64,000 bases of DNA from Diorhabda sublineata (Eukaryota > Arthropoda > Insecta > Coleoptera > Chrysomelidae). Each line of letters starts with the position of its first letter. The stretch's first letter is position 1. Location of the stretch: contig NW_026614232.1 in NCBI RefSeq assembly GCF_026230105.1, forward strand, positions 186,001-250,000. The letters run 5' to 3'. Under the pieces are notes generated by a model that made no database searches, was not told where the DNA came from, and saw only the letters and a list, made by a program, of their open reading frames with translations. Made by a program: the position numbers and the translations under genes. Shown piece after piece: positions 44,054-56,743 of this stretch.

Positions 44054-44920
44054 TTTCAAAAGTGAAATAGGTGAAATAAAAGATCGATAGAGTCAGATCA
44101 AGTGAGGATAAGAAATAAGGATTTCGAGAATTGAAATCCTTTGTTAGTACCTAACAAGAGTTGGCTATCAAAGCCGACAGCGGACTCACTGCCGGAGGGA
44201 GTTTCCTCCCCGGTTAAAGAATTCCTGACCCTTTTGATTGCCTGTTAGTGTTTTATAAAAATGAAAATAATATTCACCTGAAACTGGCTGATCCTAGGAC
44301 TCACGTTGGTTCTTGAAACACTTGCCCCCGAAAGGGTTTATTTCATTATAAAAAAAAGCCCCGAAAAGGGCAGGTAGGTAGAGCAACAAAGCCCCGAAAG
44401 GGGCATTTTTTGCAATGGTATACACTAATAATACGAGTTTCTTTGTCAGCGAGAATTTTTAATCGCAGTAGGCGACCCTGCGTTTACCGGTGTGTTTTCT
44501 AAAATAAAACAGTGACCGATTATACAGCAGTCCTTTAATCCGTACTTGCGACCTTCTCGAAGCGCTCTAAGAAAGCAACTGAGATAAATTTAGAGAGAGA
44601 GAGAGAGATTCGTTGTGAAAAATTAGGAAGGAAGGGTTTTTTTTTTTTTTTTGGTAATTTGGTTATGATTTGCATTAGGCCCTGATATAGGAATTTTTTC
44701 CTCTGCAGGGCTGGGTGTGGGGATATTTAGTTGGGAAGTGTTTGCTCGGCTGCTTCTAGCGGTGCAGTTACATTTTTTTTTTTTGTTAAGATTTTTTTTT
44801 TCCTTTTTATATATTTTTTTTTGGGGGGTTTTTTTTTTATATATTTTTTTTTGTTTATTTTTTGTTTTTTCTTAATCTAATTGGGGGTGGGCGGGTACAG
44901 CTGCGGCTGTATTATTCCCT

Positions 44921-44995
44921 ATCGTCGGACATTTGTCTGGAGAATCGGTTCTCCAGGTTGCAGGGAAACCGCAGAAAACCTGCAACTCCGACGAT
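44921..44995 (-). other. 75-nt three-way-junction structure, A5
   Basis: Identical to the structure in A1. Confidence 0.7.
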
Positions 44996-45221
44996 GGATG
45001 AAAATGAGGGTGGGTGTTGGGGGTAGGAATTTATCTGATTGATATGGGAGCTATTATTGAGGAAATTGAGGAAGGATGAGGAGGGTCCCTTTCGCAACGG
45101 AATTCTTGATTCTATGGATCGAATCAATTAGAAGGGGCTTGGAGGTCATTTAGGCGGCTTGGAATGGGGGTTATGTCAGTATTGACATAAATGGCGTTGC
45201 TAGGGCTAAACCTACACTTTT

Positions 45222-46718
45222 TCAGTGGGACGTGTTTGGTTTTTGGGTGAAAGCGAAATGAATGCGGTTACCCACGCCGCTGGTTACGGTACAATTATAA
45301 CCGTAAAAAGGGGGAATGAGGCGTTGTAGCGTTTCGGCTACTAGCGCCCGAGAAGTAGGGATGGCGTTCATTATTGTTGTTGCCAGGATTTCGATTAGGA
45401 TTTTAGTGTCAGTAGACAGGTCGTAAGGGGTTTGAGGTTTTTCTAGGGTGACTGGGGCTGTATCCTGGGGGGCTTTCGGAGTTTCAATCCTTTTCGGACA
45501 GCGGGGGTGGAAGGCGGGGTGAGGTCCGCCGCAATTTTTACAGGTAGGGGAGTTAGCTTTTGGGCATTTTTCTGGCTTGTGACCAGAAGCACCACAGGTT
45601 GGACAAATAGGTTTGGCAATGCAGGTGTCTGCGGAGTGGCCGGTAGATGAGCAACGGTTGCAGTATTTGGGGACTGCGGGTATGGTGTTTGAATTTGAGG
45701 CTTCGCAGTAGTGCGGAAGCCCGTGGAAGTTAATACCCTTGGTTAGGGCGTGATGGTAGGCGGTTTCGGAATCTGTAATAATTCGGAACATGGATGTGGG
45801 TTTATTCGTGGATCTAGCTATAATTCTCCAAGTTTTAAGGACAGGGAATTTCAGGATAGAGAGGATCTCCAGGAACTCTTCTTCGGTGTAGGATTGGTCT
45901 ACATTCTTGCAGACCAGAGAAAAGGTGGTTTTTTTGGTTTTAGTGGTGAGGGGTTTTTGGGCTCTTTGGGGAGGGTTTATCGGGATTACGACGATTTTCT
46001 CGTCGCCTATGGCGTAACGGATTTTCCTTGCCAACGTTTCGTGATGAAACGTGGAAGGAATTTTGAGGAGGGCGGTTCCATTGGGGTTAGCTTTGAGAAA
46101 GCTCATTTGTCCCCTCAACAGCTCTTGCGTGTTGAGGAGATTGTAGAGCTCTCTCTGTGAGGTATATTTAGTTGGGAGGTTTCTCAAATTGAGTGTTTGG
46201 GTGATGGTTTGGGATTGTTGGTGGGTTTTGGGGGTCTGGGATTGTTGGTGGGTTCTGGGGGTCTGGGGTTGTTGGTGGGTTCTGGGAGTCTGGGTTTGAC
46301 TTGGTGCCTGGGGTTTAGTGGTATTTTGGGTATTTTTTTTTGGCTTTTGAGGTATTGAGATTGACTTGGAATTTAGAGGGGGAATTTTGTTTTTGGGGAT
46401 CGCGCCTTGTCGGGTATAATCAACACGCTGGGATTTAGAGTTGGACGATTTCTGCGAGACCCTAGAAGCATAGGAATCCGCAGATGGTGCTGGTGAGGAG
46501 CTTCTATTATTCTCGAGTGATTTCCGTTTGATATACTCAATGGCATTACGAATTTGGGTGAATTGATTTGGACTGTACCGCGAGTATTCTGCGACCAATT
46601 CTGCAAAGGTTTCCTCCTCAGAAGGAGAATTGGGGTTGGTAGGGAGTGGTGGGAATTCATCGATGGTGGAAACAGGTTTACTTCGGGTTTGAATGGGGGA
46701 ACGGGGTACTCGGGGCAT
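45222..46718 (-). CDS. Element A5 ORF1
   Basis: Intact 498-aa ORF1 with the FTQI variant and one private change directly after the first zinc knuckle (Asn to Ile, residue 367). Knuckle cysteines and histidines are intact. Confidence 0.87.
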   Translation of the reverse strand: MPRVPRSPIQTRSKPVSTIDEFPPLPTNPNSPSEEETFAELVAEYSRYSPNQFTQIRNAIEYIKRKSLENNRSSSPAPSADSYASRVSQKSSNSKSQRVDYTRQGAIPKNKIPPLNSKSISIPQKPKKNTQNTTKPQAPSQTQTPRTHQQPQTPRTHQQSQTPKTHQQSQTITQTLNLRNLPTKYTSQRELYNLLNTQELLRGQMSFLKANPNGTALLKIPSTFHHETLARKIRYAIGDEKIVVIPINPPQRAQKPLTTKTKKTTFSLVCKNVDQSYTEEEFLEILSILKFPVLKTWRIIARSTNKPTSMFRIITDSETAYHHALTKGINFHGLPHYCEASNSNTIPAVPKYCNRCSSTGHSADTCIAKPICPTCGASGHKPEKCPKANSPTCKNCGGPHPAFHPRCPKRIETPKAPQDTAPVTLEKPQTPYDLSTDTKILIEILATTIMNAIPTSRALVAETLQRLIPPFYGYNCTVTSGVGNRIHFAFTQKPNTSH

Positions 46719-47247
46719 TTTCAAAAGTGAAATAGGTGAAATAAAAGATCGATAGAGTCAGATCAAGTGAGGATAAGAAATAAGGATTTCGAGAATTGAA
46801 ATCCTTTGTTAGTACCTAACAAGAGTTGGCTATCAAAGCCGACAGCGGACTCACTGCCGGAGGGAGTTTCCTCCCCGGTTAAAGAATTCCTGACCCTTTT
46901 GATTGCCTGTTAGTGTTTTATAAAAATGAAAATAATATTCACCTGAAACTGGCTGATCCTAGGACTCACGTTGGTTCTTGAAACACTTGCCCCCGAAAGG
47001 GTTTATTTCATTATAAAAAAAAGCCCCGAAAAGGGCAGGTAGGTAGAGCAACAAAGCCCCGAAAGGGGCATTTTTTGCAATGGTATACACTAATAATACG
47101 AGTTTCTTTGTCAGCGAGAATTTTTAATCGCAGTAGGCGACCCTGCGTTTACCGGTGTGTTTTCTAAAATAAAACAGTGACCGATTATACAGCAGTCCTT
47201 TAATCCGTACTTGCGACCTTCTCGAAGCGCTCTAAGAAAGCAACTGT

Positions 47248-47769
<522 letters not shown>

Positions 47770-47858
47770 TTTTCATTTTTCATATTTGAAGTAGAAGAAT
47801 ATGTCCTCCATCGCATTCTTCCCATAGCATATGTATATATACAAAAAAAAAAAAAAAC

Positions 47859-47874
47859 GGTTCTTTTCAGAACC
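47859..47874 (+). terminator. H4 histone 3' stem-loop (unit 6)
   Basis: GGTTCTTTTCAGAACC plus ACAA. Confidence 0.95.
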
Positions 47875-48275
47875 ACAACATATTTTGCTTGAATATGAAA
47901 ATAAAAAAAAAATAAATAACTTACACATTAGTTTGTTCTCTTATATATAAGAACAACCTCGCATTTATTGATACGCACATACATATACACTACATACATA
48001 CATATAGATAAGAACATAAGCGAGTAGAGGAACTTTTATTTATCTTCATCTCATTATTTGCAATTTTTATTTCTAGTACGAACGTTATTATTAACGATGC
48101 TGAAAATAATCACATTAACCAACCACAATTCCAGTTATTATTACAGATGATAAGTTTTCTTATATATCAGGACATTTATTTATTTTTTTTTTTATCTAAC
48201 AGTACGTTACACGAGAATCTCTTCTATCTCAACCAAAGAAAATAGAGAAATCAACGAATCAATAAATCTATCTAG

Positions 48276-48278
<3 letters not shown>

Positions 48279-48308
<30 letters not shown>
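48279..48308. repeat. (TA)n tract, H4-H2A spacer unit 6
   Basis: About 15 TA units, the shortest allele at this position. Confidence 0.9.
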
Positions 48309-48311
<3 letters not shown>

Positions 48312-48367
48312 TTAACTATATTATAATCTCTTTTTTTATATATATATATAAAAATAAAAAAAATTGT

Positions 48368-48383
48368 GGCCCTTAAAAGGGCC
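48368..48383 (-). terminator. H2A histone 3' stem-loop (unit 6)
   Basis: Minus strand GGCCCTTTTAAGGGCC plus ACAA. Confidence 0.93.
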
Positions 48384-48439
48384 GGTTTATGCATATGTAT
48401 TTCGATAAAATAAAGAAAAATAATATAATTAATAAAGAA

Positions 48440-48814
48440 TTAAGCTTTCTTTTCTGTCTTTTTCGGTAAAAGTACAGCTTGAATGTTAGGAAGAACACCA
48501 CCTTGTGCGATGGTTACTCCAGACAACAATTTATTCAATTCTTCATCGTTTCTAATGGCTAATTGTAAATGCCTTGGAATTATACGGGTCTTTTTGTTAT
48601 CTCTAGCAGCATTTCCTGCTAATTCGAGTACTTCGGCTGCCAAATATTCCATAACAGCTGCCAAATATACTGGAGCTCCGGCACCGACTCGTTCTGCATA
48701 ATTGCCTTTTCTCAACAAACGATGTATACGTCCTACAGGAAATTGTAATCCAGCTCGGTTTGAGCGAGACTTTGCCTTTCCCTTTACTTTACCACCTTTA
48801 CCACGTCCAGACAT
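48440..48814 (-). CDS. H2A: Histone H2A, unit 6
   Basis: Identical protein, intact divergent promoter. Confidence 0.98.
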   Translation of the reverse strand: MSGRGKGGKVKGKAKSRSNRAGLQFPVGRIHRLLRKGNYAERVGAGAPVYLAAVMEYLAAEVLELAGNAARDNKKTRIIPRHLQLAIRNDEELNKLLSGVTIAQGGVLPNIQAVLLPKKTEKKA

Positions 48815-49130
48815 TTTTTTTTATATATATTTTTCTTTTTCAAAAAAAAAAAAAAAATAGAACTGTGTCAATTGAAAACTATGAAGCGCAACCGATGCGA
48901 CGAAACTAACTGTTAAACAAAAAATTTACACTCGACCTATCTATTTATATTAACATGCCCTACCAATGAAATTATAGCAAATGCGCAAACGTAGAAAGGC
49001 GGAGCCTATTAGAATTACGTACGTTGATATAAAAGAGATGGACATAAGTGCTGTTAACTGCTAATTTTACCCATTTTTCGATAAAAACGGTACGTCATTC
49101 GAGTGTTTTTATTTTATTTCAAGAGAAATA
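48815..49130. promoter_or_regulatory. Intact H2A/H2B divergent promoter (unit 6)
   Basis: 316 bp, H2B TATA box at 49028-49035, element B target uninterrupted. Confidence 0.75.
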
Positions 49131-49502
49131 ATGCCACCAAAAGCTAGCGGAAAGGCAGCGAAAAAAGCCGGAAAGGCTCAAAAGAATATTTCGAAAGCCG
49201 ATAAAAAGAAAAAAAGGAGGAGGAAGGAAAGTTATGCTATTTACATTTACAAAGTACTTAAGCAAGTTCATCCTGATACCGGTATATCGAGTAAAGCTAT
49301 GAGTATAATGAATAGTTTTGTTAATGATATATTCGAACGAATCGCCGCCGAAGCATCCAGATTGGCTCATTATAATAAACGTTCAACAATTACAAGTAGA
49401 GAAATTCAAACTGCAGTGAGATTATTGCTTCCCGGAGAATTAGCAAAACACGCAGTCAGTGAAGGAACTAAAGCCGTTACCAAATATACTAGTTCTAAAT
49501 AA
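49131..49502 (+). CDS. H2B: Histone H2B, unit 6
   Basis: Identical protein, intact promoter. Confidence 0.98.
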   Translation: MPPKASGKAAKKAGKAQKNISKADKKKKRRRKESYAIYIYKVLKQVHPDTGISSKAMSIMNSFVNDIFERIAAEASRLAHYNKRSTITSREIQTAVRLLLPGELAKHAVSEGTKAVTKYTSSK

Positions 49503-49587
49503 TAAGTATAACACATCTACTATATTGACCGAAAATTTTTTATTTTATTTACTTAAATGGTAACATCGACAAAAAAAAAAAAAAAAC

Positions 49588-49603
49588 GGTTCTTTTCAGA
49601 ACC
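49588..49603 (+). terminator. H2B histone 3' stem-loop (unit 6)
   Basis: GGTTCTTTTCAGAACC plus ACAA. Confidence 0.95.
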
Positions 49604-49698
49604 ACAATACTACTTTTTTTTATTTATATGATATATGATAACAACGAACGAACGACTGACTGACTTTAATTCAATTGATATTCCACTTAACTGAAAAT

Positions 49699-49702
<4 letters not shown>

Positions 49703-49789
<87 letters not shown>
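49703..49789. repeat. (TA)n tract, H2B-H1 spacer unit 6
   Basis: About 87 bp with one TG interruption. Confidence 0.9.
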
Positions 49790-49792
<3 letters not shown>

Positions 49793-50944
49793 CTTTCTAA
49801 CGTCGCTTTTGTTTAAAAAAGTTTCATATACTAATTCACTGTCGGCTAAAGGCAAAAAAAAACCCGACCGTCGGTAAGATAAAACATACAAAGCGGTTGG
49901 TCGGTTGCCGTTGTCAAAGTAGTTTTTGTGGCGTCTTTGAAATTATGTTATAAACACTTTCTTTTTCTTTTCAAATTGGTTTGAAATTTTAAATAAAATA
50001 TGTTCATTTCCTAAAATAATATACTATACAATGTAAAAAAGAATAAAAAATGTCGGATAAAATATTAAATATTGTAATAGACAGACATAGTTGCGAATAG
50101 AGCGAAGTAGCTCGTTCAAAGAAAATTTAATCAGTCAATCAATTTATTGTAATAATTATAATTTGCTACTACCACTTACCCACCATTCGATATCTAAAAT
50201 GAAATATACGCGGGTTCCAATATTGAAATTTGATATTTTTCTTATATTTAGTATGTCGGAACACATTGTTATTGAAAAATACTCATAATAATATATTAGT
50301 TGGGAACATATAGTAGAAACGTGTCGCGTAAATCAGGGTAGACATGTCACCGTTCAAATGATAATTGCGGTATTATTTCAATTCGTTTTGATATTTTTAA
50401 ATATTGGTCATTATTGTGAATAGACACGTTTCTCTTTACCTTCATTGTATTTTAAGAAGGACTTTTATTTAATTTCGAAATTATATCTAAAGTGCTAAGC
50501 ATCGACGGAAATAAATTTTTAACCATTTTTAAGTGGTACTTTTTTTTAATAACAAACGTTGTTAGCAATTATTAAATTATAGTAAAACTTCGGCGAAAGT
50601 TCGAAGTATACCTTAGTTAGTTATTTGTCAATTTTTTTCATTACATTCGATTCGAAAATCTCGAAGAAACCAAGGTTTTTGAGGTTGGTTTGGTTTATGA
50701 GGTTCGTTTTTTAACTTAGTTCTATTCGTTCGTTCAGTCTTCCGTCCGCTTTATTTGAATGACTCCTCTTGTAACTCATTACACGCGAAAAATTAAAAGT
50801 CTTTTATACTTTTAAGTATATAGAGAGGTGAAATTTTTTAAAACTAAATATAAAAGTACATCCAATATTTTTTTTTTTTTTTTATATCAGTTTAGTGTAG
50901 TTTATCGACGATATAATAACTCTCAAGGTTGTTTGTTAGTAGTT

Positions 50945-51829
50945 ATGGCGGATACAGAAAATCAAACTTCGGTTGTAACCGCAACGTCTGCGTCTAATTC
51001 ACCGCAGGTTTCGTCGTCTCCAATAAATAAAAAGGAAAAAAAAGCTAAAAATCCTAGGACCAAACCATCTCATCCACCGACTTCGGAAATGGTAAACAAT
51101 GCGATCAAAGGTTTAAAGGAACGCGGAGGCTCATCTTTACAAGCAATTAAAAAGTACATTGCTGCCAATTACAAAGTTGATGCAGAAAAAGTAGCGCCAT
51201 TCATCAAAAAATATTTGAAAGCATCTGTAGTATCGGGATCTTTGGTACAAACTAAAGGTAAAGGAGCTTCCGGATCGTTCAAGTTAGCTTCGGCAACTTC
51301 GACTGGTGGTACTTCGGCTAAAACGAATGCTATTGACAAAAAGAAAAAGAAAACAGCCGCTTCTACTCCAGGCGTAACTAAATCCAAAAAAATTGTAACA
51401 GCTGCAAAAAGAAATGCTATTATTGCAGGAGGAGGAGGAGGAGGAGGAGGAGGAGGAGTGGATAAATCGAAAAGTATTAAGAAATCTAATAAAGGCAAAA
51501 AAACGACAGGTACAGCAGCGGCTTCTTTAAAAACTTCGACAACAACAACACCAACTACTGATAAGAAAGGCGTTAAAGTTGCCAAAAAAACAGATAAAAA
51601 ATCTTCGGCTAAAGGAGGAGTCGCCGCCGCCGCCGCTACCAATACAGCCAGTGCCGCATCATCCGAAATTAAAACGAAGAATCCTACTAAAGCAAAAAAA
51701 TCTAATAAAGGCAGTCCCACGAAAAAGCCGAAAGCACCAAAACCGAAAACTGCGAAAGCAGCTGCTAGCAGTTCCTCTCCTAAAGCAAGAAAAGCCGCCG
51801 CCGCCGCCGCTCCTAAAAAGAAGAAATAA
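50945..51829 (+). CDS. H1: Linker histone H1, unit 6
   Basis: 294 aa, 10-Gly allele. Confidence 0.97.
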   Translation: MADTENQTSVVTATSASNSPQVSSSPINKKEKKAKNPRTKPSHPPTSEMVNNAIKGLKERGGSSLQAIKKYIAANYKVDAEKVAPFIKKYLKASVVSGSLVQTKGKGASGSFKLASATSTGGTSAKTNAIDKKKKKTAASTPGVTKSKKIVTAAKRNAIIAGGGGGGGGGGVDKSKSIKKSNKGKKTTGTAAASLKTSTTTTPTTDKKGVKVAKKTDKKSSAKGGVAAAAATNTASAASSEIKTKNPTKAKKSNKGSPTKKPKAPKPKTAKAAASSSSPKARKAAAAAAPKKKK

Positions 51830-51926
51830 AAAGAATATTTTTTTTCTGACAGAAAGATAGTACAACAATCGAGAAGTATTATCGGACTGATGATGGGTAC
51901 GACGACAATCGACAATAATAACAAAT

Positions 51927-51942
51927 GGCCCTTGTCAGGGCC
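51927..51942 (+). terminator. H1 histone 3' stem-loop (unit 6)
   Basis: GGCCCTTGTCAGGGCC plus ACAA. Confidence 0.93.
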
Positions 51943-52214
51943 ACAATTTTTTCATTTATTTATGAAGAAAATGAAAAACAAATAATGTTTGTTTTGATGA
52001 AACAAGAATTTTTTGAATTTCGGTTCAATAATTGATATGTTATGTTATATATAACATTTTCATCGATCGATGTAATGTAGGTTGTTACCACCTTCTAGAT
52101 TTGTCTCGACCTACCTACGATATAGTAGATCTAATCTGTTTTATAAACTTTCAATTATTATATGTCGATATTGTCTAAAATTTGTTAGTTAAAAATAATA
52201 ATTTTCTCTATCTC

Positions 52215-52226
52215 GTGCGTGCGTGC

Positions 52227-52279
<53 letters not shown>

Positions 52280-52290
52280 CGTGCGTGCGT
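52215..52290. repeat. (GT)n tract with GCGT flanks, unit 6
   Basis: 76 bp. Confidence 0.9.
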
Positions 52291-52404
52291 CTTCTTTACC
52301 CAATCAACAATCACATCCTTCTTTTATATTTCAATGTTTTCAAACGAACATCCTATATTTATATCAAAATATTATACTACTATCATAAATGTTAAATTAT
52401 TTGT

Positions 52405-52420
52405 GGTTCTGAAAAGAACC
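52405..52420 (-). terminator. H3 histone 3' stem-loop (unit 6)
   Basis: Minus strand GGTTCTTTTCAGAACC plus ACAA. Confidence 0.95.
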
Positions 52421-52518
52421 GTTTTTACTTACAATATATATATAAAACAAAAAATCTATTATAATCAAATAGATAAAATGTAATTTTATATAAAAAAAAA
52501 AAAAAAAAAAATTTGTAT

Positions 52519-53529
<1,011 letters not shown>

Positions 53530-53617
53530 TTTTCATTTTTCATATTTGAAGTAGAAGAATATGTCCTCCATCGCATTCTTCCCATAGCATATGTATATAT
53601 ACAAAAAAAAAAAAAAC

Positions 53618-53633
53618 GGTTCTTTTCAGAACC
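53618..53633 (+). terminator. H4 histone 3' stem-loop (unit 7)
   Basis: GGTTCTTTTCAGAACC plus ACAA. Confidence 0.95.
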
Positions 53634-54036
53634 ACAACATATTTTGCTTGAATATGAAAATAAAAAAAAAATAAATAACTTACACATTAGTTTGTTCTCT
53701 TATATATAAGAACAACCTCGCATTTATTGATACGCACATACATATACACTACATACATACATATAGATAAGAACATAAGCGAGTAGAGGAACTTTTATTT
53801 ATCTTCATCTCATTATTTGCAATTTTTATTTCTAGTACGAACGTTATTATTAACGATGCTGAAAATAATCACATTAACCAACCACAATTCCAGTTATTAT
53901 TACAGATGATAAGTTTTCTTATATATCAGGACATTTATTTATTTTTTTTTTTATCTAACAGTACGTTACACGAGAATCTCTTCTATCTCAACCAAAGAGA
54001 AAATAGAGAAATCAACGAATCAATAAATCTATCTAG

Positions 54037-54039
<3 letters not shown>

Positions 54040-54111
<72 letters not shown>
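54040..54111. repeat. (TA)n tract, H4-H2A spacer unit 7
   Basis: About 36 TA units, the longest allele at this position. A 2-bp GA insertion lies about 40 bp upstream (AAAGAGAAAATAG). Confidence 0.9.
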
Positions 54112-54113
<2 letters not shown>

Positions 54114-54166
54114 ACTATATTATAATCTCTTTTTTTATATATATATATAAAAATAAAAAAAATTGT

Positions 54167-54182
54167 GGCCCTTAAAAGGGCC
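54167..54182 (-). terminator. H2A histone 3' stem-loop (unit 7)
   Basis: Minus strand GGCCCTTTTAAGGGCC plus ACAA. Confidence 0.93.
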
Positions 54183-54238
54183 GGTTTATGCATATGTATT
54201 TCGATAAAATAAAGAAAAATAATATAATTAATAAAGAA

Positions 54239-54613
54239 TTAAGCTTTCTTTTCTGTCTTTTTCGGTAAAAGTACAGCTTGAATGTTAGGAAGAACACCAC
54301 CTTGTGCGATGGTTACTCCAGACAACAATTTATTCAATTCTTCATCGTTTCTAATGGCTAATTGTAAATGCCTTGGAATTATACGGGTCTTTTTGTTATC
54401 TCTAGCAGCATTTCCTGCTAATTCGAGTACTTCGGCTGCCAAATATTCCATAACAGCTGCCAAATATACTGGAGCTCCGGCACCGACTCGTTCTGCATAA
54501 TTGCCTTTTCTCAACAAACGATGTATACGTCCTACAGGAAATTGTAATCCAGCTCGGTTTGAGCGAGACTTTGCCTTTCCCTTTACTTTACCACCTTTAC
54601 CACGTCCAGACAT
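54239..54613 (-). CDS. H2A: Histone H2A, unit 7
   Basis: Identical protein, intact divergent promoter. Confidence 0.98.
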   Translation of the reverse strand: MSGRGKGGKVKGKAKSRSNRAGLQFPVGRIHRLLRKGNYAERVGAGAPVYLAAVMEYLAAEVLELAGNAARDNKKTRIIPRHLQLAIRNDEELNKLLSGVTIAQGGVLPNIQAVLLPKKTEKKA

Positions 54614-54929
54614 TTTTTTTTATATATATTTTTCTTTTTCAAAAAAAAAAAAAAAATAGAACTGTGTCAATTGAAAACTATGAAGCGCAACCGATGCGAC
54701 GAAACTAACTGTTAAACAAAAAATTTACACTCGACCTATCTATTTATATTAACATGCCCTACCAATGAAATTATAGCAAATGCGCAAACGTAGAAAGGCG
54801 GAGCCTATTAGAATTACGTACGTTGATATAAAAGAGATGGACATAAGTGCTGTTAACTGCTAATTTTACCCATTTTTCGATAAAAACGGTACGTCATTCG
54901 AGTGTTTTTATTTTATTTCAAGAGAAATA
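54614..54929. promoter_or_regulatory. Intact H2A/H2B divergent promoter (unit 7)
   Basis: 316 bp, H2B TATA box at 54827-54834, element B target uninterrupted. Confidence 0.75.
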
Positions 54930-55301
54930 ATGCCACCAAAAGCTAGCGGAAAGGCAGCGAAAAAAGCCGGAAAGGCTCAAAAGAATATTTCGAAAGCCGA
55001 TAAAAAGAAAAAAAGGAGGAGGAAGGAAAGTTATGCTATTTACATTTACAAAGTACTTAAGCAAGTTCATCCTGATACCGGTATATCGAGTAAAGCTATG
55101 AGTATAATGAATAGTTTTGTTAATGATATATTCGAACGAATCGCCGCCGAAGCATCCAGATTGGCTCATTATAATAAACGTTCAACAATTACAAGTAGAG
55201 AAATTCAAACTGCAGTGAGATTATTGCTTCCCGGAGAATTAGCAAAACACGCAGTCAGTGAAGGAACTAAAGCCGTTACCAAATATACTAGTTCTAAATA
55301 A
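54930..55301 (+). CDS. H2B: Histone H2B, unit 7
   Basis: Identical protein, intact promoter. Confidence 0.98.
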   Translation: MPPKASGKAAKKAGKAQKNISKADKKKKRRRKESYAIYIYKVLKQVHPDTGISSKAMSIMNSFVNDIFERIAAEASRLAHYNKRSTITSREIQTAVRLLLPGELAKHAVSEGTKAVTKYTSSK

Positions 55302-55386
55302 TAAGTATAACACATCTACTATATTGACCGAAAATTTTTTATTTTATTTACTTAAATGGTAACATCGACAAAAAAAAAAAAAAAAC

Positions 55387-55402
55387 GGTTCTTTTCAGAA
55401 CC
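55387..55402 (+). terminator. H2B histone 3' stem-loop (unit 7)
   Basis: GGTTCTTTTCAGAACC plus ACAA. Confidence 0.95.
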
Positions 55403-55497
55403 ACAATACTACTTTTTTTTATTTATATGATATATGATAACAACGAACGAACGACTGACTGACTTTAATTCAATTGATATTCCACTTAACTGAAAAT

Positions 55498-55501
<4 letters not shown>

Positions 55502-55591
<90 letters not shown>
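55502..55591. repeat. (TA)n tract, H2B-H1 spacer unit 7
   Basis: About 90 bp with one TG interruption. Confidence 0.9.
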
Positions 55592-55592
<1 letters not shown>

Positions 55593-56743
55593 TTTCTAAC
55601 GTCGCTTTTGTTTAAAAAAGTTTCATATACTAATTCACTGTCGGCTAAAGGCAAAAAAAAACCCGACCGTCGGTAAGATAAAACATACAAAGCGGTTGGT
55701 CGGTTGCCGTTGTCAAAGTAGTTTTTGTGGCGTCTTTGAAATTATGTTATAAACACTTTCTTTTTCTTTTCAAATTGGTTTGAAATTTTAAATAAAATAT
55801 GTTCATTTCCTAAAATAATATACTATACAATGTAAAAAAGAATAAAAAATGTCGGATAAAATATTAAATATTGTAATAGACAGACATAGTTGCGAATAGA
55901 GCGAAGTAGCTCGTTCAAAGAAAATTTAATCAGTCAATCAATTTATTGTAATAATTATAATTTGCTACTACCACTTACCCACCATTCGATATCTAAAATG
56001 AAATATACGCGGGTTCCAATATTGAAATTTGATATTTTTCTTATATTTAGTATGTCGGAACACATTGTTATTGAAAAATACTCATAATAATATATTAGTT
56101 GGGAACATATAGTAGAAACGTGTCGCGTAAATCAGGGTAGACATGTCACCGTTCAAATGATAATTGCGGTATTATTTCAATTCGTTTTGATATTTTTAAA
56201 TATTGGTCATTATTGTGAATAGACACGTTTCTCTTTACCTTCATTGTATTTTAAGAAGGACTTTTATTTAATTTCGAAATTATATCTAAAGTGCTAAGCA
56301 TCGACGGAAATAAATTTTTAACCATTTTTAAGTGGTACTTTTTTTTAATAACAAACGTTGTTAGCAATTATTAAATTATAGTAAAACTTCGGCGAAAGTT
56401 CGAAGTATACCTTAGTTAGTTATTTGTCAATTTTTTTCATTACATTCGATTCGAAAATCTCGAAGAAACCAAGGTTTTTGAGGTTGGTTTGGTTTATGAG
56501 GTTCGTTTTTTAACTTAGTTCTATTCGTTCGTTCAGTCTTCCGTCCGCTTTATTTGAATGACTCCTCTTGTAACTCATTACACGCGAAAAATTAAAAGTC
56601 TTTTATACTTTTAAGTATATAGAGAGGTGAAATTTTTTAAAACTAAATATAAAAGTACATCCAATATTTTTTTTTTTTTTTTATATCAGTTTAGTGTAGT
56701 TTATCGACGATATAATAACTCTCAAGGTTGTTTGTTAGTAGTT

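Larger units (their letters stand above)
41925..44580 (-). mobile_element. Element A copy A4 (H3-proximal member of tandem pair)
   Basis: Complete copy between target copies 41913-41924 and 44581-44592. The latter is shared with A5. The sense 5' end begins AGTTG straight after CTC of the target, creating TCAGTT, a perfect initiator. ORF1 carries the second-subfamily residues also seen in A6. Confidence 0.9.
44593..47247 (-). mobile_element. Element A copy A5 (TATA-proximal member of tandem pair)
   Basis: Complete copy whose (CT)n tail abuts the shared target copy 44581-44592. The right target copy is 47248-47259. The sense 5' end is ACAGTTG, a third 5' variant, with A as the first base exactly 31 bp from the H3 TATA box (47271-47278). 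A5 carries subfamily-1 residues, unlike its neighbour A4. Confidence 0.9.
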
